Source: Albula goreensis
Taxonomy: Eukaryota > Chordata > Actinopteri > Albuliformes > Albulidae
DNA length: 64,000 bases
Assembly: GCA_022829145.1 (NCBI GenBank)
Contig: CM040763.1
Span: 25,843,488 to 25,907,487 of the forward strand
Direction of reading: 5' to 3'
Position 1 is the stretch's first letter; the number at the start of each line of letters is the position of its first letter. A model generated the notes under the pieces. It ran no database searches, was not told the DNA's origin, and was given only the letters and a program-made list of their open reading frames with translations. Positions 11,461 to 22,560 of the stretch are shown piece by piece. Both the position numbers and the translations under genes were made by a program.

Positions 11461-11895
11461 ATGAATGAGCTGAAAGCAACACTAAATAGACTGCAATCTC
11501 TATTCACCAAACCAATGAAGAAGGTCAATGCGGCAACAGAGGCATCGGTTAGAGTGGCACACATCCTAACAAAGCAGAAGAAGCCGTTCATTGATGGTGA
11601 GATGGTGAGATGGAGGCAATGACTGGATGGCCGAAATGTTATAGGGACCATAAAAGTAAGACAGAAGTTATGTCTGCTATTGCTGATGTACAGCTCGGGG
11701 CTAACACAGTGGCAAGGAGAGTCTCTGTGCTTTCTGCAGATGCAGATGCACTGGGGCAATTGGAACGGGACATGAGTAGGTGCAAATGGTTTTCAATTCA
11801 GTGTGGTGAATCAATGGACTCAAGTGATACCCCCTACTTGGCTGTGTTCTTCAGATGGACTTTTCCACCAAGGAAGTATTTTTGACATTGCTTCT
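11461..11895 (+). pseudogene. hAT transposase pseudogene, N-terminal block (GTF2IRD2/FAM200-like)
   Basis: Readable in two or three frames: AMNELKATLNRLQSLFTKP, then HILTKQKKPFIDGE, then ADVQLGANTVARRVSVLSAD and CKWFSIQCGESMDSSDTPYL. These match the order of motifs in hAT-derived proteins of the GTF2IRD2/FAM200/SCAND3 type, with the S-x-Q-x-x-E-S-x-D block that precedes the catalytic core. Frameshifts and stops are present, so it is not functional. It ends where an LTR block begins at 11902; the rest of the protein resumes at 14966. Confidence 0.7.
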
Positions 11896-12360
11896 GTCAG
11901 GTGTCAGGAGTGGGTACAACCCAAACCTTTCACCCAACCAGGTCACCACCCCTTTGGGATCCGCCCGCCACAAGGACACCAGGACAAAGTAGGTAAAAGC
12001 CACACGTTTATTAAATCAAATATAACAAACAAAACACCAATTCATAAAACACACAGCGATACCCGACAATCCCCACCCCCAGGCTTCCCTCCCCCACCCG
12101 CTTCCGCCAGACCCAACCCACAGGAAAGCAATACCCCGTGTCCACACAACACACACAAAAAAATACACAAGTGCTCCTCCGCCACAATGACACACACACA
12201 CACCTTGCTCCACTACACCCCAAGGTGGCTGGCCCCCTGTGGGTTTCCGCAGGACCACCCTCTCCTTTTCACCAGGGGAGTTCTGGCCAGTGGGGGGCCA
12301 AACACTCACACTCATTCACGCACACACTCGCACCACAAAGACAACACTAAACAACAAAAT

Positions 12361-13772
12361 TGTGACCCAGTGGACATACAATTAAAGTATTTTATGAAAA
12401 AGGTTTGACTGCGCCACCTAGGGACTTCCACCCCAAGAGTAAATTCAATAGTATGGAGGCTACAGGGTTCCCGCACACATGTAAGTTTTTAAGAATTGAC
12501 GAACTTGAAGACGTGGTATTTAGATTTGAATGGGCAAAATTTATTTAAACAGTTCATTAAACACATTTTATTCAAAGTCATTAAAAATAGACCACAGTAA
12601 AAGTTGAGGTTCACAAGAGGGGCACAGACTGCCACCAGAAATAATAAATAAATAAAAGGGAAAAGGGTGATGCAGGCCGTCTGTTGGGAGGTTACCTTCA
12701 CTGGAACAGGGGGGAGCAATACACCACCGTGCTCTGGATCCCAGTGCCTGTTAACACACACGCTCACTCACACACGCTGGTGCAGCTACACACACACGGC
12801 AAATAGGTGACTACTGTAAAAGAAAGTGAAGTTCATTTAAACCCTAGCAAACACCACATGCAGTGCAGGAAGGAGGGAGGGGGGAGGCCCAGGTCCGGCG
12901 GCCTCACCACAGAACGGCCAACACCCCCCTGAAGATTCTATAGGGCAAGGGGGACAAAGATGGGAAAGAGTACACGTCCAGCGTAGTTAGTATTAAAAGG
13001 GGACAGAGCACACGATAGGGACCAAAAGAAAACACTGGGAGCAGTCAGGACCTCACTCGATTGCCCATCCAAATAAACAAAACAAAAACACAGCACTGAC
13101 TATATTTACCCGTTTAAACAAACACTAATTTAAAACAAGGCAAAGCAGCAGGTGACAAACGTTCCTAAAAAGACACAACCCAGATTAGATCGTATTTGGC
13201 AATACCATCATATAGCAACATTTCCTTGTAGGTAAATAAATATGCAAAACCATCAGTTTATTTTACCTCTAGTTGCTTTCAGTGACCGCAAGCGGTATTT
13301 AGCCTACTCAGTTGTCTCACCGCCGAAACCTGTATTAAAATATTGCCGTTACATGCATGTCTCATTTGAAACAAACACTGCGTGGTTTTAATAAGAATCG
13401 AGAAACATGGCTACCTGTTGTGGCGAACGGGCTCATGTACCACCCTGACGGTTTGTTACAGACCAAGCCAAACACCTGTTAGCAAACACAGGTTAACACC
13501 AATAACAGACGGGATTTAAGATTTTAAACAGAGTAGGAGCCCATACCTTTCAGCACTTCCACACGCTGCAAAACAGAAAAGCAACCACGATAACCAGAGT
13601 AAAAACCCAAGCTGATGGAGCTCGTATATATACACACACACACTAAAATGCCCCTATAATTACCTGTTAGCTGCTAGAAGCTATGCAGGAGGTGTGGACA
13701 AAAACAGGAACACCTACGGTGGCTTCGAAGGAAAAGAAAGCAGAAAAGCAAAGGATAATTCTGCCAGTTACA
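12361..13772 (-). mobile_element. 1.4-kb LTR-like repeat, copy 1
   Basis: Near-identical in order and length to 26367-27785. The shared plus-strand ends are TGTGACCCAGTGGAC and CTGCCAGTTACA, so TG..CA termini. On the minus strand a TATATATACGAGCTC TATA-like motif lies near 13625, and AAATAAAATTTTGCCCA near 12540 is a likely poly(A) signal; these suggest a solo LTR with 5' leader. Flanks AAAT and ACAT are only a 3-of-4 match. It sits inside the TGTCAGGAG-family LTR, so it is the younger insertion. Confidence 0.65.
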
Positions 13773-13839
13773 ACATTAAAATAAGGTTGGGGTGTAATTT
13801 GGCAGCACAATGCCTGGCCTCATTTACCCCCCAAAATAA

Positions 13840-13868
13840 CAAAAAAAAAAAAAAAAAAAAAAAAAAAA
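13840..13868. repeat. Poly(A) run
   Basis: About 29 A residues inside the outer LTR, not present at the equivalent place in the 46151 copy. Confidence 0.9.
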
Positions 13869-14598
13869 GGACAGGGGGGCTTTAACAGCCTCACTCCTGG
13901 CGATGACCCACGTCCTCTGCACTGGGGAAGAAAGGAGATGAGAACCGGTCAGTCCTATAACCACCCTGAGCTGGGGACGTGGTCAGTCTGTGGCAACCTC
14001 CCTTCACTGTTGGGGAGTCCTTCTCCCCAGCACTCTCTCTCGCGGGGTGGAGGATTCCAAAGACCGGCTGCCGCTCCAAAGTGTGTATATTTTTTCCCCA
14101 CAGAGATCCTCGCAGAACTCCACTCCTGCCGCCTCACTCAGGATGCCTAAAAATACACATAAGGACAACACTCACCAGCACACTAAAAGAAAAAAAAAAA
14201 TTAAACAAACCAACTGAAAGAACTTACCTAGGTTCCGGGTCATGACTCCCAGAACTTCAAAAGCAAAATGCAAATGAACGAATAACGAAACCAAAAACCC
14301 AGCCAGCAACAAAACCAAAATGCCACAAAAACCAACAGCAAAACTGTTTGCAATATTCAGTGCTATTTCTGTCTGCATTTCCACTGCTGTGCCACTCTTA
14401 CCTACCTGCCTAAATAGCCCCAGTATTCAGGACAGACAGATAGCAGGTGCGAAGCGCTCACCGGCAGCAAACACCACCCACCACAATCATTCAATGAATG
14501 ACGCTCCCATCCCGGTCTCTCAAGCTCACCTAAGGAATCAGCACACCAACAGCCCTGTCAGGACGACTCCTGTTTCCTCTGGAAACAACAACCAGAGG

Positions 14599-14965
14599 TG
14601 TGATATTGTTAATAAACAATACAATTCTCAAAATGAGTAAAACAACCATGTTATTTATGAAGAGACAGATCCCATGTTCGCAGTTGAAGACGGATACTTT
14701 ACTTACACAGCCGTACGCAGGAGCACAATGGAGCAAAATGTTCAAAAATTACATCATGTGGTCAACATTTATACACTTTAAGGGAAATATATGTGCATGT
14801 GATGGCTCATATATGGTAATGGGGAACCCTACGTTCCACAGACGGCAGATAACAGGTCATTAACAGGAGGCACCATTTAGCCCTGGTCGGATGCAGCAAC
14901 ACCCCTTTGTAATTCTAATACATATTCTCAAACACTGTGCCGCTCTCCAGAACTGTCTCCCAACA
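14599..14965 (-). mobile_element. Short LTR-like segment
   Basis: The minus strand starts TGTTGGGAGACAG and ends CAATATCACA (TG..CA), with GTATAAATG in the middle and ATAAATAACATG/AATAAC toward the end, an arrangement like U3-R-U5. It lies exactly between the LTR above and the point where hAT homology resumes. A small inverted pair, CCTCTGG/CCAGAGG (14576-14598), separates the two. No target duplication seen. Confidence 0.4.
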
Positions 14966-15570
14966 ACATCTACGTTTTGAAGAACTACTTTGTGGAAAAA
15001 AAATGTTCACATTGAAAAGCTGGTGTCTATAACACCATTCATCAGCAGGCTATATGCGCAAAGGTTATGGGACTTGATCATATCATGACACCTGCTGTTA
15101 AATTTATCAACTCCATTCAAGCAAAGGCCAAACAACACAAAGCTTCAAACTGTTTCTTGAAGAATTTTCTGCTGAGAAGGTAGATCTCCTCTTCCACACA
15201 GGTGGCTGAGCAGGGGTAAGATACTACAGCGCTTTTTTTTCCCTGCTGAAAGAAATCAAAGCTTTCATGGAATCAATGGAGGAGGACACTACCCTATTGT
15301 CTGATGGTGGGTGGCTACTTGATCTTGTGTTCCTGACAGATGTGACAGCGAAACTGAATAACCTGAACTTATAGTTACAAGGCAAAGACAAAACCATATG
15401 TGATATGATTGGTGCTGTGAAGGCTTTTAAAGTAAAACTGTCATTTTACCTTCGTCAAGTGAGAAATAAAAGACTGCAGCGCTTCGCCTCAGTTGTAAAG
15501 ATGCTGGAAAGCCATGCAGGAGCAGTTGATGTTTTGGATGTACAAAAAGTGACAAAGCAGCTTTCCGAGT
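14966..15570 (+). pseudogene. hAT transposase pseudogene, C-terminal part (GTF2IRD2/FAM200-like)
   Basis: Motifs in order: NIYVLKNYFVEK, ICAKVMGLDHIMTPAVKFIN, LLKEIKAFMES, WLLDLVFLTDVTAKLNNLNL and VKAFKVKLSFYLRQ. This is the usual order in GTF2IRD2/FAM200-type hAT proteins (Q.LCAK...M..VV..INFI, then L.FL.D.T.HLN.LN..LQG). It is interrupted by several stops and frameshifts. It continues the block at 11461-11895; about 3.1 kb of LTR DNA lies between them, and the catalytic middle segment is largely missing. Confidence 0.7.
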
Positions 15571-16480
15571 AAGTTATTAATAACTAACAGAAACATTGTG
15601 TGCATTTATAGTTCACCTTCTCTTCCCCTCTCTCAAAGAGTTTGTGGAGCTCTGCTGCTCTGACCTGCACCCATTTGTGTCGTGTCTGGTATGGGGTTTA
15701 CTCATGTGGCACAAGGGCTAATAAATATCGATGCAAGTTTATGGGGAAGTGGATGCGCACTCTGTCATCCCTCACAGGTAGGCCATCTGCGACAGAGTAA
15801 AAGAGCAGGCAAAAAAAGAAAAAGATAGTCTCTGTCAGTCTATCAATAAAGAGCTGGAATATGATGCTCAGTCCAGACAATTGTGCGACTATAATGCATA
15901 AAGTTGGTGGTTTGCGGGTCGGGTCAGGTTCGGGTGGTTGATTAACACATACTTTTGCAGGTTGGGCGGTGCGGATTTGGTTCTCATAACGGGTTGGGTG
16001 GGTTTGAGTATTAAAAAACCCTGTATTTGAATAAATGAGACCATTTTGGATTGATTTGGAGATGGGTGGGATGCTCTCCCACTAGTAAGTTGAAACTGTG
16101 TCGGATCTGGGCCAAAAGTAGTTTGCATTTGCAAAACAGAGCTGCGTCAGTGTCCTTTTGCATCACGGGCCATGATGGGGCGGATCCTTCTTACGGATCC
16201 GGAACAGAAAAGGGACAAGACTGGCCCAGCCCATCCAACAATTTTATTAGATCCGGCACAGATGCAACATGGATCCACATATATGATAATATCTGGCCCA
16301 GATGTGGCACTGATCCGTCTAGACTACAGTTTTAACTCCAGCTCATCCGGCCCAGATCCACAAACCAGACCAATACCAGCATGGCCCCTTTTTACAGATC
16401 CATGCAAAAACAGTCCTGAAACTGGCCAAGTTTGAAATAAAATACCATGACATCCTGGCAAAGGATGAACAACACCTTTT
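15571..16480. other. GGGT-rich and GGATCC/GGCCCAGAT-rich intergenic repeats
   Basis: 15905-15965 repeats GGGTCGGGTCAGGTTCGGGT-like words. 16180-16380 repeats GGATCC, GATCCGG and GGCCCAGAT words in short irregular spacing, resembling a decayed satellite-like repeat. No coding similarity recognised. Confidence 0.35.
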
Positions 16481-16483
16481 ACA

Positions 16484-16575
16484 TGACATTACATTACATT
16501 ACGTTATAGGCATTTAGCAGACACTCTTATCCAGAGCAACTTACAACACAAAATGCATTTTTCGGGACAAGGGAT
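16484..16575 (-). mobile_element. L2-clade LINE 3' tail
   Basis: ACATTACATTACATTACGTT then GGCATTTAGCAGACACTCTT and TATCCAGAGCAACTTACAA on the plus strand, the reverse complement of the L2 terminal stem-loop and TGTAA repeats. Confidence 0.8.
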
Positions 16576-16579
16576 TTTT

Positions 16580-18150
16580 GGACAGGTGCTGTCATTTTTC
16601 ACTGAAACAAATGATGATACACATTAGCTGATGCCTATATTCAGTATAATAGTTCTAAACAGTGTGTAGTCTGTAATGTATTAAGGCCTATCTAAGTATA
16701 GTTGCAAATTAGGTCAGTAAGGTAAAAGAATACAAAGAATTGTTATTATCAAACACTTTCAGAAAAGAGTACAGTGAAAATTGATCTAAGTTTGTAATAA
16801 GAGGGGCTCCTCATTGAAACACAAGGAAGTGGGCTTAAATGGAGCGTCCTGGTTCCACGGTGACTAATGGTGAAAAAAAGATGTTGGCCCTTTCTAAATG
16901 AAAGATATATTTACAAAATCATGCATGGTGCCTTAATATAATGTGACTAAGCGGCATATGAATTATTATTTTGCCCACATACAGAAATATAACAGAAAAG
17001 TTATTCTTATTCAAAGTTAGTTTGTGCTGGCTCTAGTTATCATGCTTTTTGTAGTGCTGTACCATTTATGCCCACCTAAAAAAAAAAGCTAATTTTTGAA
17101 GATATTCAGCTCTCCAAAACATTTTGTTTATTTATAATGTATTTATTTGTGGACAAATGTAAAATTAATCAGAGAACATTGAGATTCTTGAGATTAGCTC
17201 TGTGCGCCAGCACATAAAACCCATCTTTCCATATGAAGGAAAATAGCATAAAATGACAAAACACCATTTCTTAATACACAAAAATCAAAACATTTATCTC
17301 TCATTTTACATAATGGGCAGGGCTAACTCAACAGTGGAAAATATGATTGGTATGCAATAAAAAATGATATGGAAGTAACAAATTGCTGAATTGTTTAAAA
17401 TAATGAGTAGTACAAAATATTGTTCTCTCTTTTTGTTATCTGACTTCAAAGTTGAAAGTGGGCTTAAAGGGTACATAGGCTTAATGGGGACAGGTACCCT
17501 GTATCATTTAACTGTGATGAAATATTAACATAGCTAACCTCATCTACAGTCTGGTTGAATTTATTTCACCACCCTGACTTTAGCTACTGTAGGTCTAGTT
17601 ATGACAGCTTACAATTCATTAATCTACAATTCATTATACCTCAAAGATTTAGTGATGCACTGTTACTGTTATTTTCCTGGTTTTTTTACCTGGGCTAGCT
17701 CTATAAACAAGGTTTGTCACTGCATTAGCTAGCTTGGGTGGTATAACTTACGAGTTCGCCTTTGGCCACCTTCTAGTGTACTTAGAGCTAACGCTATATT
17801 CTCTCGCTTTGTCCCAACATTTGAAATTTGTCTACATTGAAAGATAACCTTAAAACTACATAGCCTGTGGCTTTTTTGATTATTTTTTAAACCATCACAG
17901 CCACAGACTATAGTGCAGTCTGTAACGTTGGGAGCTAACGATCCTAGCTAGCGAGCCTAGTTAGCATGCTAATATCAACTAACTTAACCAACTTCTTGTC
18001 TTGCAACTTCATTAGTTAGTTAACCGTTTCAATCACAAGCTAAGTAAAATGTTGGATTACATATGTTAACACTCATCACTTCACCGCACCTGTGATATAC
18101 AGTCATATTTCTAATATGGCTATATGCAAAATATTAAAAAATCGCTTACC
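16580..18150. other. No recognised gene
   Basis: AT-rich DNA with many short GCTAGC/TTAGCTAAC words (17690-18060). No ORF or repeat family recognised. Confidence 0.35.
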
Positions 18151-18156
18151 TCAATA

Positions 18157-19090
18157 TTCACGCAGCCCTCCAGGGTGAATATTTCAGGTTATTCCAATGA
18201 GTGAGCGGGAATAAAAGAATTGGCATGTTAGTAAATTTAAGTGCGTCTGTCTTACGGATGTCCCCGGATGCGTTCTGAGTCCGCTGACCAACACAGTGGT
18301 AAGGGCTGTCAACATTTGTTTGGGCCACTGTGGGAGAAACTGACCTCAGCTTGGGCCAGGCTGAGCGTCCCCTCCACACTTTGTTCACAGATTCCCAAAA
18401 GACAAACTTTACCCAAGAAGTCTGATGCAATAATGGTTTATTGTACATACAGCAAAGTGCATTCAATGTACCTGGCTGGTCTGTGCAGAGCAATAATTTC
18501 CCCAATCACTCTCCCAATCATTCTCCATACACTCACACACAAATGCCCCCACACCTCGCCCAGTTCCCTCGCTTCTCTGAGTGTGTTCTCTTTTATAGCA
18601 TAAAATCAAACCCCTCCTTCAGTTTTACCACAGTTTTTCAATACATCGTTGTTTCCACATCCCTTCTGGTTCCCAAAATAACTGTTGCACCTGGAGCCTA
18701 TAATTCATTTTGTTTATGATTTACACCTGACATCTGAGTAGATAATATAGAATGTCCCAATTTTCCACAACAGTCTTATCTAATCAAAACTTCAGATCAA
18801 ACAGCTCCCAAACCCACGTCATCAACCTTCACTCCCGTTTCTGAGTGGAAGGCCCAACTCTCACTCCCTTCACTTCTGAAGGCCTTGTACTGTGTAGGAC
18901 TGTAAGCAGAGCCTGACCACTGACTTTTTCACTTTCCCACAGACCTCTCCCCCCTATCTCTCTGAGAATTGGGCACTAAGATCTACATGAAAATGTAAAA
19001 ACACAAACAATTTAAATCATAGATTATGTAATACATTTTCTTTAAATCACACTCTTACATCTCTTTACATCACATCCCTACATAATCTCC
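18157..19090 (-). mobile_element. Retroviral-type LTR segment
   Basis: On the minus strand a TGCTATAAAA TATA box (18591-18600) is followed 155 bp later by AATAAA (18437-18442), the spacing expected for the R region of a retroviral or ERV-like LTR. The upstream part (to about 19080) would be U3. Exact TG/CA borders and target duplication were not resolved and no gag/pol coding follows. Confidence 0.45.
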
Positions 19091-19094
19091 TAAT

Positions 19095-19672
19095 GGCAAC
19101 CCACGTATTTCCTACAACCAGTGGAAGTCTAAACTCAGTCAATATGAAGTCTAAACTCAGCTGAAAACCCAAGGCGAAGCTCATCATCGCTTGTTTTCCC
19201 TTACGTCTCTGCACAGCAGCAGCTCATCCAGGCAGTCCAATGAACACCAATACCGTGGACTGCACATGTACTAACCCCTCATGTGAGCACGTGGGTATAA
19301 GGTCAGTCCCACAGGTTGGCGCTTCTCCCCTAAAGAATGATGGCTCAGCCACAATGGCACGTCAGTGCACCCGTGATTTATTTAATAAGCAGAAAAAACA
19401 AGAAGATGTGCTCTCCTCCAATGGTGACAGAAACTATTTACAGTATTATTTACTGTGACAAACACAGGAAACAAACAAAGGGAAAACTAACATAAAAAAC
19501 AAACTTCACTCTACACATAGTGTCAATGCTCACACAACAGTATCTCCTTCACACTCTCCCCCTGTGTAGCAGTTCCCAGTACGTATATACTTTTTGCCCC
19601 TCCCTCTCTGGGTATACCCCATTTAATCAAAAACAACTCCGAGGTTCTGGGTTAAATTAGCTTACCTGTACA
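19095..19672. other. Unclassified repeat-like DNA
   Basis: It contains a block with CTAACCCCTC and GAACACCAAT words at 19230-19280 that recurs, diverged, at 20270-20350, on the other side of the L2 insertion. A TTTATT near 19380 may be a minus-strand poly(A) signal. No gene. Confidence 0.3.
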
Positions 19673-20180
19673 CATTACATTACATTACATTACATTGCAG
19701 GCATTTGTTAGATACTCTTATCTAGAGCGACTTACAAGGCAAAGTGCATATGAATGGTACAAAAAGTGCAGAGATAACCCTTGAATGGGGTAAAGTCCAA
19801 AGTGCCAAAGGTGACAGAATAGATCAGGACTGCCCTACAGACTATCTAAGGAGAAAATTAACAACAACAACCTAGGTTAAACACAAATCACAATTAAAAA
19901 CAAGTGCAGATAAGTGCAGAGACATTACAAAGTGCAAGGGAGGGGAGGGGAGGGGAGAGGTGCAGCCTAAAGAGGCGAATCTTCAGTCTGCGCTTGAAGG
20001 TGGCCGGTGACTCTGCCATTCTGACCAGGGGGCCAAGACAGGCAGCAGACGTGACCTGGAAGTGCAGGAGCAGAGAGGGGGAGGCATCAGGAGGCAGAGT
20101 GGAGGGGTCTGGCAGGGATGTAGGTTCTGATGATCTTCTGGAGGTATGCTAGAGCTGTCCCCTTAACAGCCGTAAAAGTA
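19673..20180 (-). mobile_element. L2-clade LINE 3' end (end of ORF2 plus tail)
   Basis: Read on the minus strand: the end of ORF2 with ATFKRRLKIRLFR (canonical TFKRRLKTHLFR of L2 reverse transcriptases), about 260 bp of 3' UTR, the GTCGCTCTAGATAAGAG stem-loop and five TGTAA units at 19673-19697. 5'-truncated with frameshifts, as usual. Confidence 0.8.
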
Positions 20181-20407
20181 TTTTAAATAAACACTTGTGG
20201 CTACAACTGTGAGTGTGACTGTTTAATGTTTGAATGGTGAATACTCCAGTTAGCATGTGCACCCGCCGGCTGAACCAGTACTGTGGACAGCACACATGCT
20301 AACCCCTCCTTTTGAACACCAATGATGTGCACAGCACATGTGGTAATCACTCATATTGTCCAGCTTCACTGTGAAATGTGATTTGGTTGGAAAATAGTGT
20401 GCAATTA

Positions 20408-20719
20408 CCGTTATCCCTCAGTGTCCATGGGCGGCCCTGGAAATCCGCGGATGCTCAAGTCCCTTATATAAAACGGTGTAGTATTTGCATATGACCTATG
20501 CACATCTTCCTGTATACTTTAAATCATCTCTAGATTACTTATAATACTAAATACAATGTAAATGCTATGTAAATAGTTGTTATACTGTATTGTTTAATGG
20601 AATAATGACAAGAAAAAAATGTGAAATTCAAGTTTTGCTCTTTGGAACTTTCTGGAATGTTTTTTTGTTTAGTATATTTTCAGAAACCCACAGAACCCGC
20701 AGATACGGAGGTCTGACTG
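20408..20719. mobile_element. Tigger (Tc1/mariner-pogo) MITE resembling mammalian MER2
   Basis: 312 bp flanked by TA. The right end GGTCTGACTG is a decayed Tigger terminus (CAGTCGGCCC-type). The interior, with AAATCATCTCTAGATTACTT, GTAAATGCTATGTAAATAG and TTGTTATACTGTATTG in this order and spacing, matches my memory of the human MER2/Tigger consensus almost word for word over about 180 bp. No ORF. Presence in an apparently fish locus is unexpected. Confidence 0.7.
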
Positions 20720-20939
20720 TAGCTCTTATGCATACCTTGCATAAAATGTCAGTTATTTCTCAACCACTCTTACTCTGCATGACTTGACATACCACAGTTT
20801 GTCAGTTGCATAGGTTGCTAAATTGCATAGGTTTATTTCCACATTTTGGGCTGCATTCCAATAAAATATTCACATAACTCTCACCATCTCACTCAAACGC
20901 CTCGCACCAGCACACTTTCTAAGCTAGCACAGTGTCAGT

Positions 20940-21326
20940 GCATGAGTGAGATGACCAACATGTCTTTTAAACTTTTAGAACAGATAAGTGCCAGCCTACA
21001 CCTTGTATTGCAACTGGATGAAAGCACAAACATAGCCAATATTACACAACTTCTAGTTTACATTTGGTTTCTCAATGTGGAAAAGTTTGTAGAAGAGATT
21101 CTGTTTTGTTAGAGACACTATGGGAAAAGAAATCTCTTAAATTTTGGATGACTTTATAGAAGTAAATGGAATTGGCTGGCCTCGATGTGTTGATGTATGC
21201 ACTGAAATGACTGTCATGCAGAAAGTTCTGGCCAGGCAATTTGTTCCGGATGACATGACAATTGAACTCTATTCAGCTGATCGGCATTCCACCCAAGCCA
21301 TTCCCAATGTTAAAATCTTTGTTTAG
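20940..21326 (+). pseudogene. hAT transposase fragment (SCAND3/ZBED-like)
   Basis: LHLVLQLDESTNIANITQLL followed by FVEEILFC is the first-aspartate block of SCAND3/ZBED5-type hAT proteins (FS.QLDESTDIS..AQLLV..RY, then I.EDFLFC). After a stop and frame change, DDFIEVNGIGWPRCVDVCTE matches the next block (W..CVGVCTDGA), but the DGA catalytic part is lost. A dead fragment. Confidence 0.65.
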
Positions 21327-21329
21327 CCC

Positions 21330-22070
21330 CATTGAAAACAAGAGGTGTAATGCCAAAAAACAAAGAACATACTTTGTAAACTTAAAGGTGCCGTATATAA
21401 TGTGCATAATATAGTTATAGTTCATAAAATAAAATTCTGCAGCCTATTATTTGTTAGGCTTTGTGGTATTCGCTCACAAAATACCTTTCAATTACCCTGT
21501 TAATCCATGGTAAATGGCAAATAGATAGTAGAGACAGCCAGTGAATTTTTATATTGCCTATGAACATAATTGTAGTAGGGTGTATTCACTATTACAATAG
21601 GTGCTTCTAATCTGGGATGGAAGACTTCTTCAAAACATAATGAGAAGCTCAGTCTTGCTGCCCTGATGGAGCCTGCCATCATCTGACAAATGCAGGAGGG
21701 CATGGCTGATTTTCATGGTTGAAGAATTATTCTGGCAACCTATGTACAACCTTGAGAAGAGCTCCATGTTATTCTTCAAAGTCACCATTTTTTGCATGCT
21801 TTTTGTTTAGTGTTTTTCCTGAGTGTGATGTACAAAAAACCTTTAATTCATTATGACCAATAGGATCATATAGGGACTTTATTCTCTCTACTGAGTGTTA
21901 CTTTGTAATCACCTTGAACTGATCTTGCCCAAGCTGGTGCCCCCTCACACTGTTCTCAAAGCTGAAGAGTCAGCAATTTCTATTGAATCAAGGATGATGA
22001 TGTCCCCGCTCTCCTCCTCAAATGGGTTTCCAAGGTTTCCTCAATAACTTTTACAAGGCTGTGGACATCT
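21330..22070. other. No recognised gene
   Basis: Only short ORFs without motif. The small ORF at 21500-21703 on the minus strand has no similarity I recognise. Confidence 0.3.
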
Positions 22071-22077
22071 TTGGAAA

Positions 22078-22560
22078 ATTTCAGTTGCACACCCAAGTTT
22101 GGTCATGGTATTGCCTCCCTGTGTGCCTAGATCTAATCTGCTGTACTTCCTCAAATTCTTGGACTACACCAGCCCCTTCAGGTCCTGCAACCATCCATTG
22201 ACAAAGTGCACCAGGGTTATCAATTAAGTTGACAGCTCCCCCGTCCCGTTTTACACAGGCATTATTCTGTTCACGTGCCTGATCAATTGGAATTTCAGAG
22301 AAAACTCTTTTTTTCTTCTGCGCTGTGAAATTGCCAGCTGAAAATCTCCTTGAGAACTTGTGGATGTTTTGTGACAAGCTCTGTCATATCCTTTAAATGC
22401 ACGGGAATCCATCTTGCATAATTGATATGATCAAGGACAAAACACCATGGAGTGAGCTCTGTTAAAGCATCAAGATACATGTCAAAAGACTGCTGTCGCA
22501 GAGACAACACAAAGACTAAGAGAGACAGCTTGAGCTCCATAACTCCTCAATGTGATGACT
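22078..22560 (-). pseudogene. Fragment of an uncharacterised repeat-associated protein (PIDQA.EQNNA family)
   Basis: Frame one reads LTELTPWCFVLDHINYARWI, then ELVTKHPQVLKE; after a frameshift near 22300, FSEIPIDQAREQNNACVKRD, GGAVNLIDNPGALCQWMVAG and PE. This order (L.PWCFALDH.NYARW.PVH, P.V...F..G.F.V.K....FS.IPIDQAHEQNNA.VKGDGGA.GLTE.P.ALRRWMVAGPE) recurs in many fish and invertebrate hypothetical proteins of high copy number, probably mobile-element derived. Function unknown. One frameshift and downstream stops make it a pseudogene. Confidence 0.6.

Larger units (their letters stand above)
11902..14573 (-). mobile_element. LTR of the TGTCAGGAG family, interrupted by another LTR
   Basis: The plus-strand left end is TGTCAGGAGTGGG. 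The minus-strand start (near 14573) reads CAGGAGTCGTCCTGACAGGG and aligns with the start of the element at 46151. On the minus strand an AATAAA (near 12008) is followed by a CCTTGTGGCGGGCGGATCCC block, paralleled at 47360-47380 in the other copy. Without the nested 1412-bp insertion at 12361-13772 the length is about 1260 bp, close to 1280 bp at 46151-47430. No target duplication was found. Retrotransposon class not assigned. Confidence 0.6.

Noticed and set aside
12011-12408. Overlapping long ORFs on both strands (up to 201 codons)
   Set aside because: They lie in C-rich, CA-rich LTR DNA, have low complexity and no motif.
13840-13868. Poly(A) run as the tail of a retrogene
   Set aside because: No coding sequence or target duplication flanks it.
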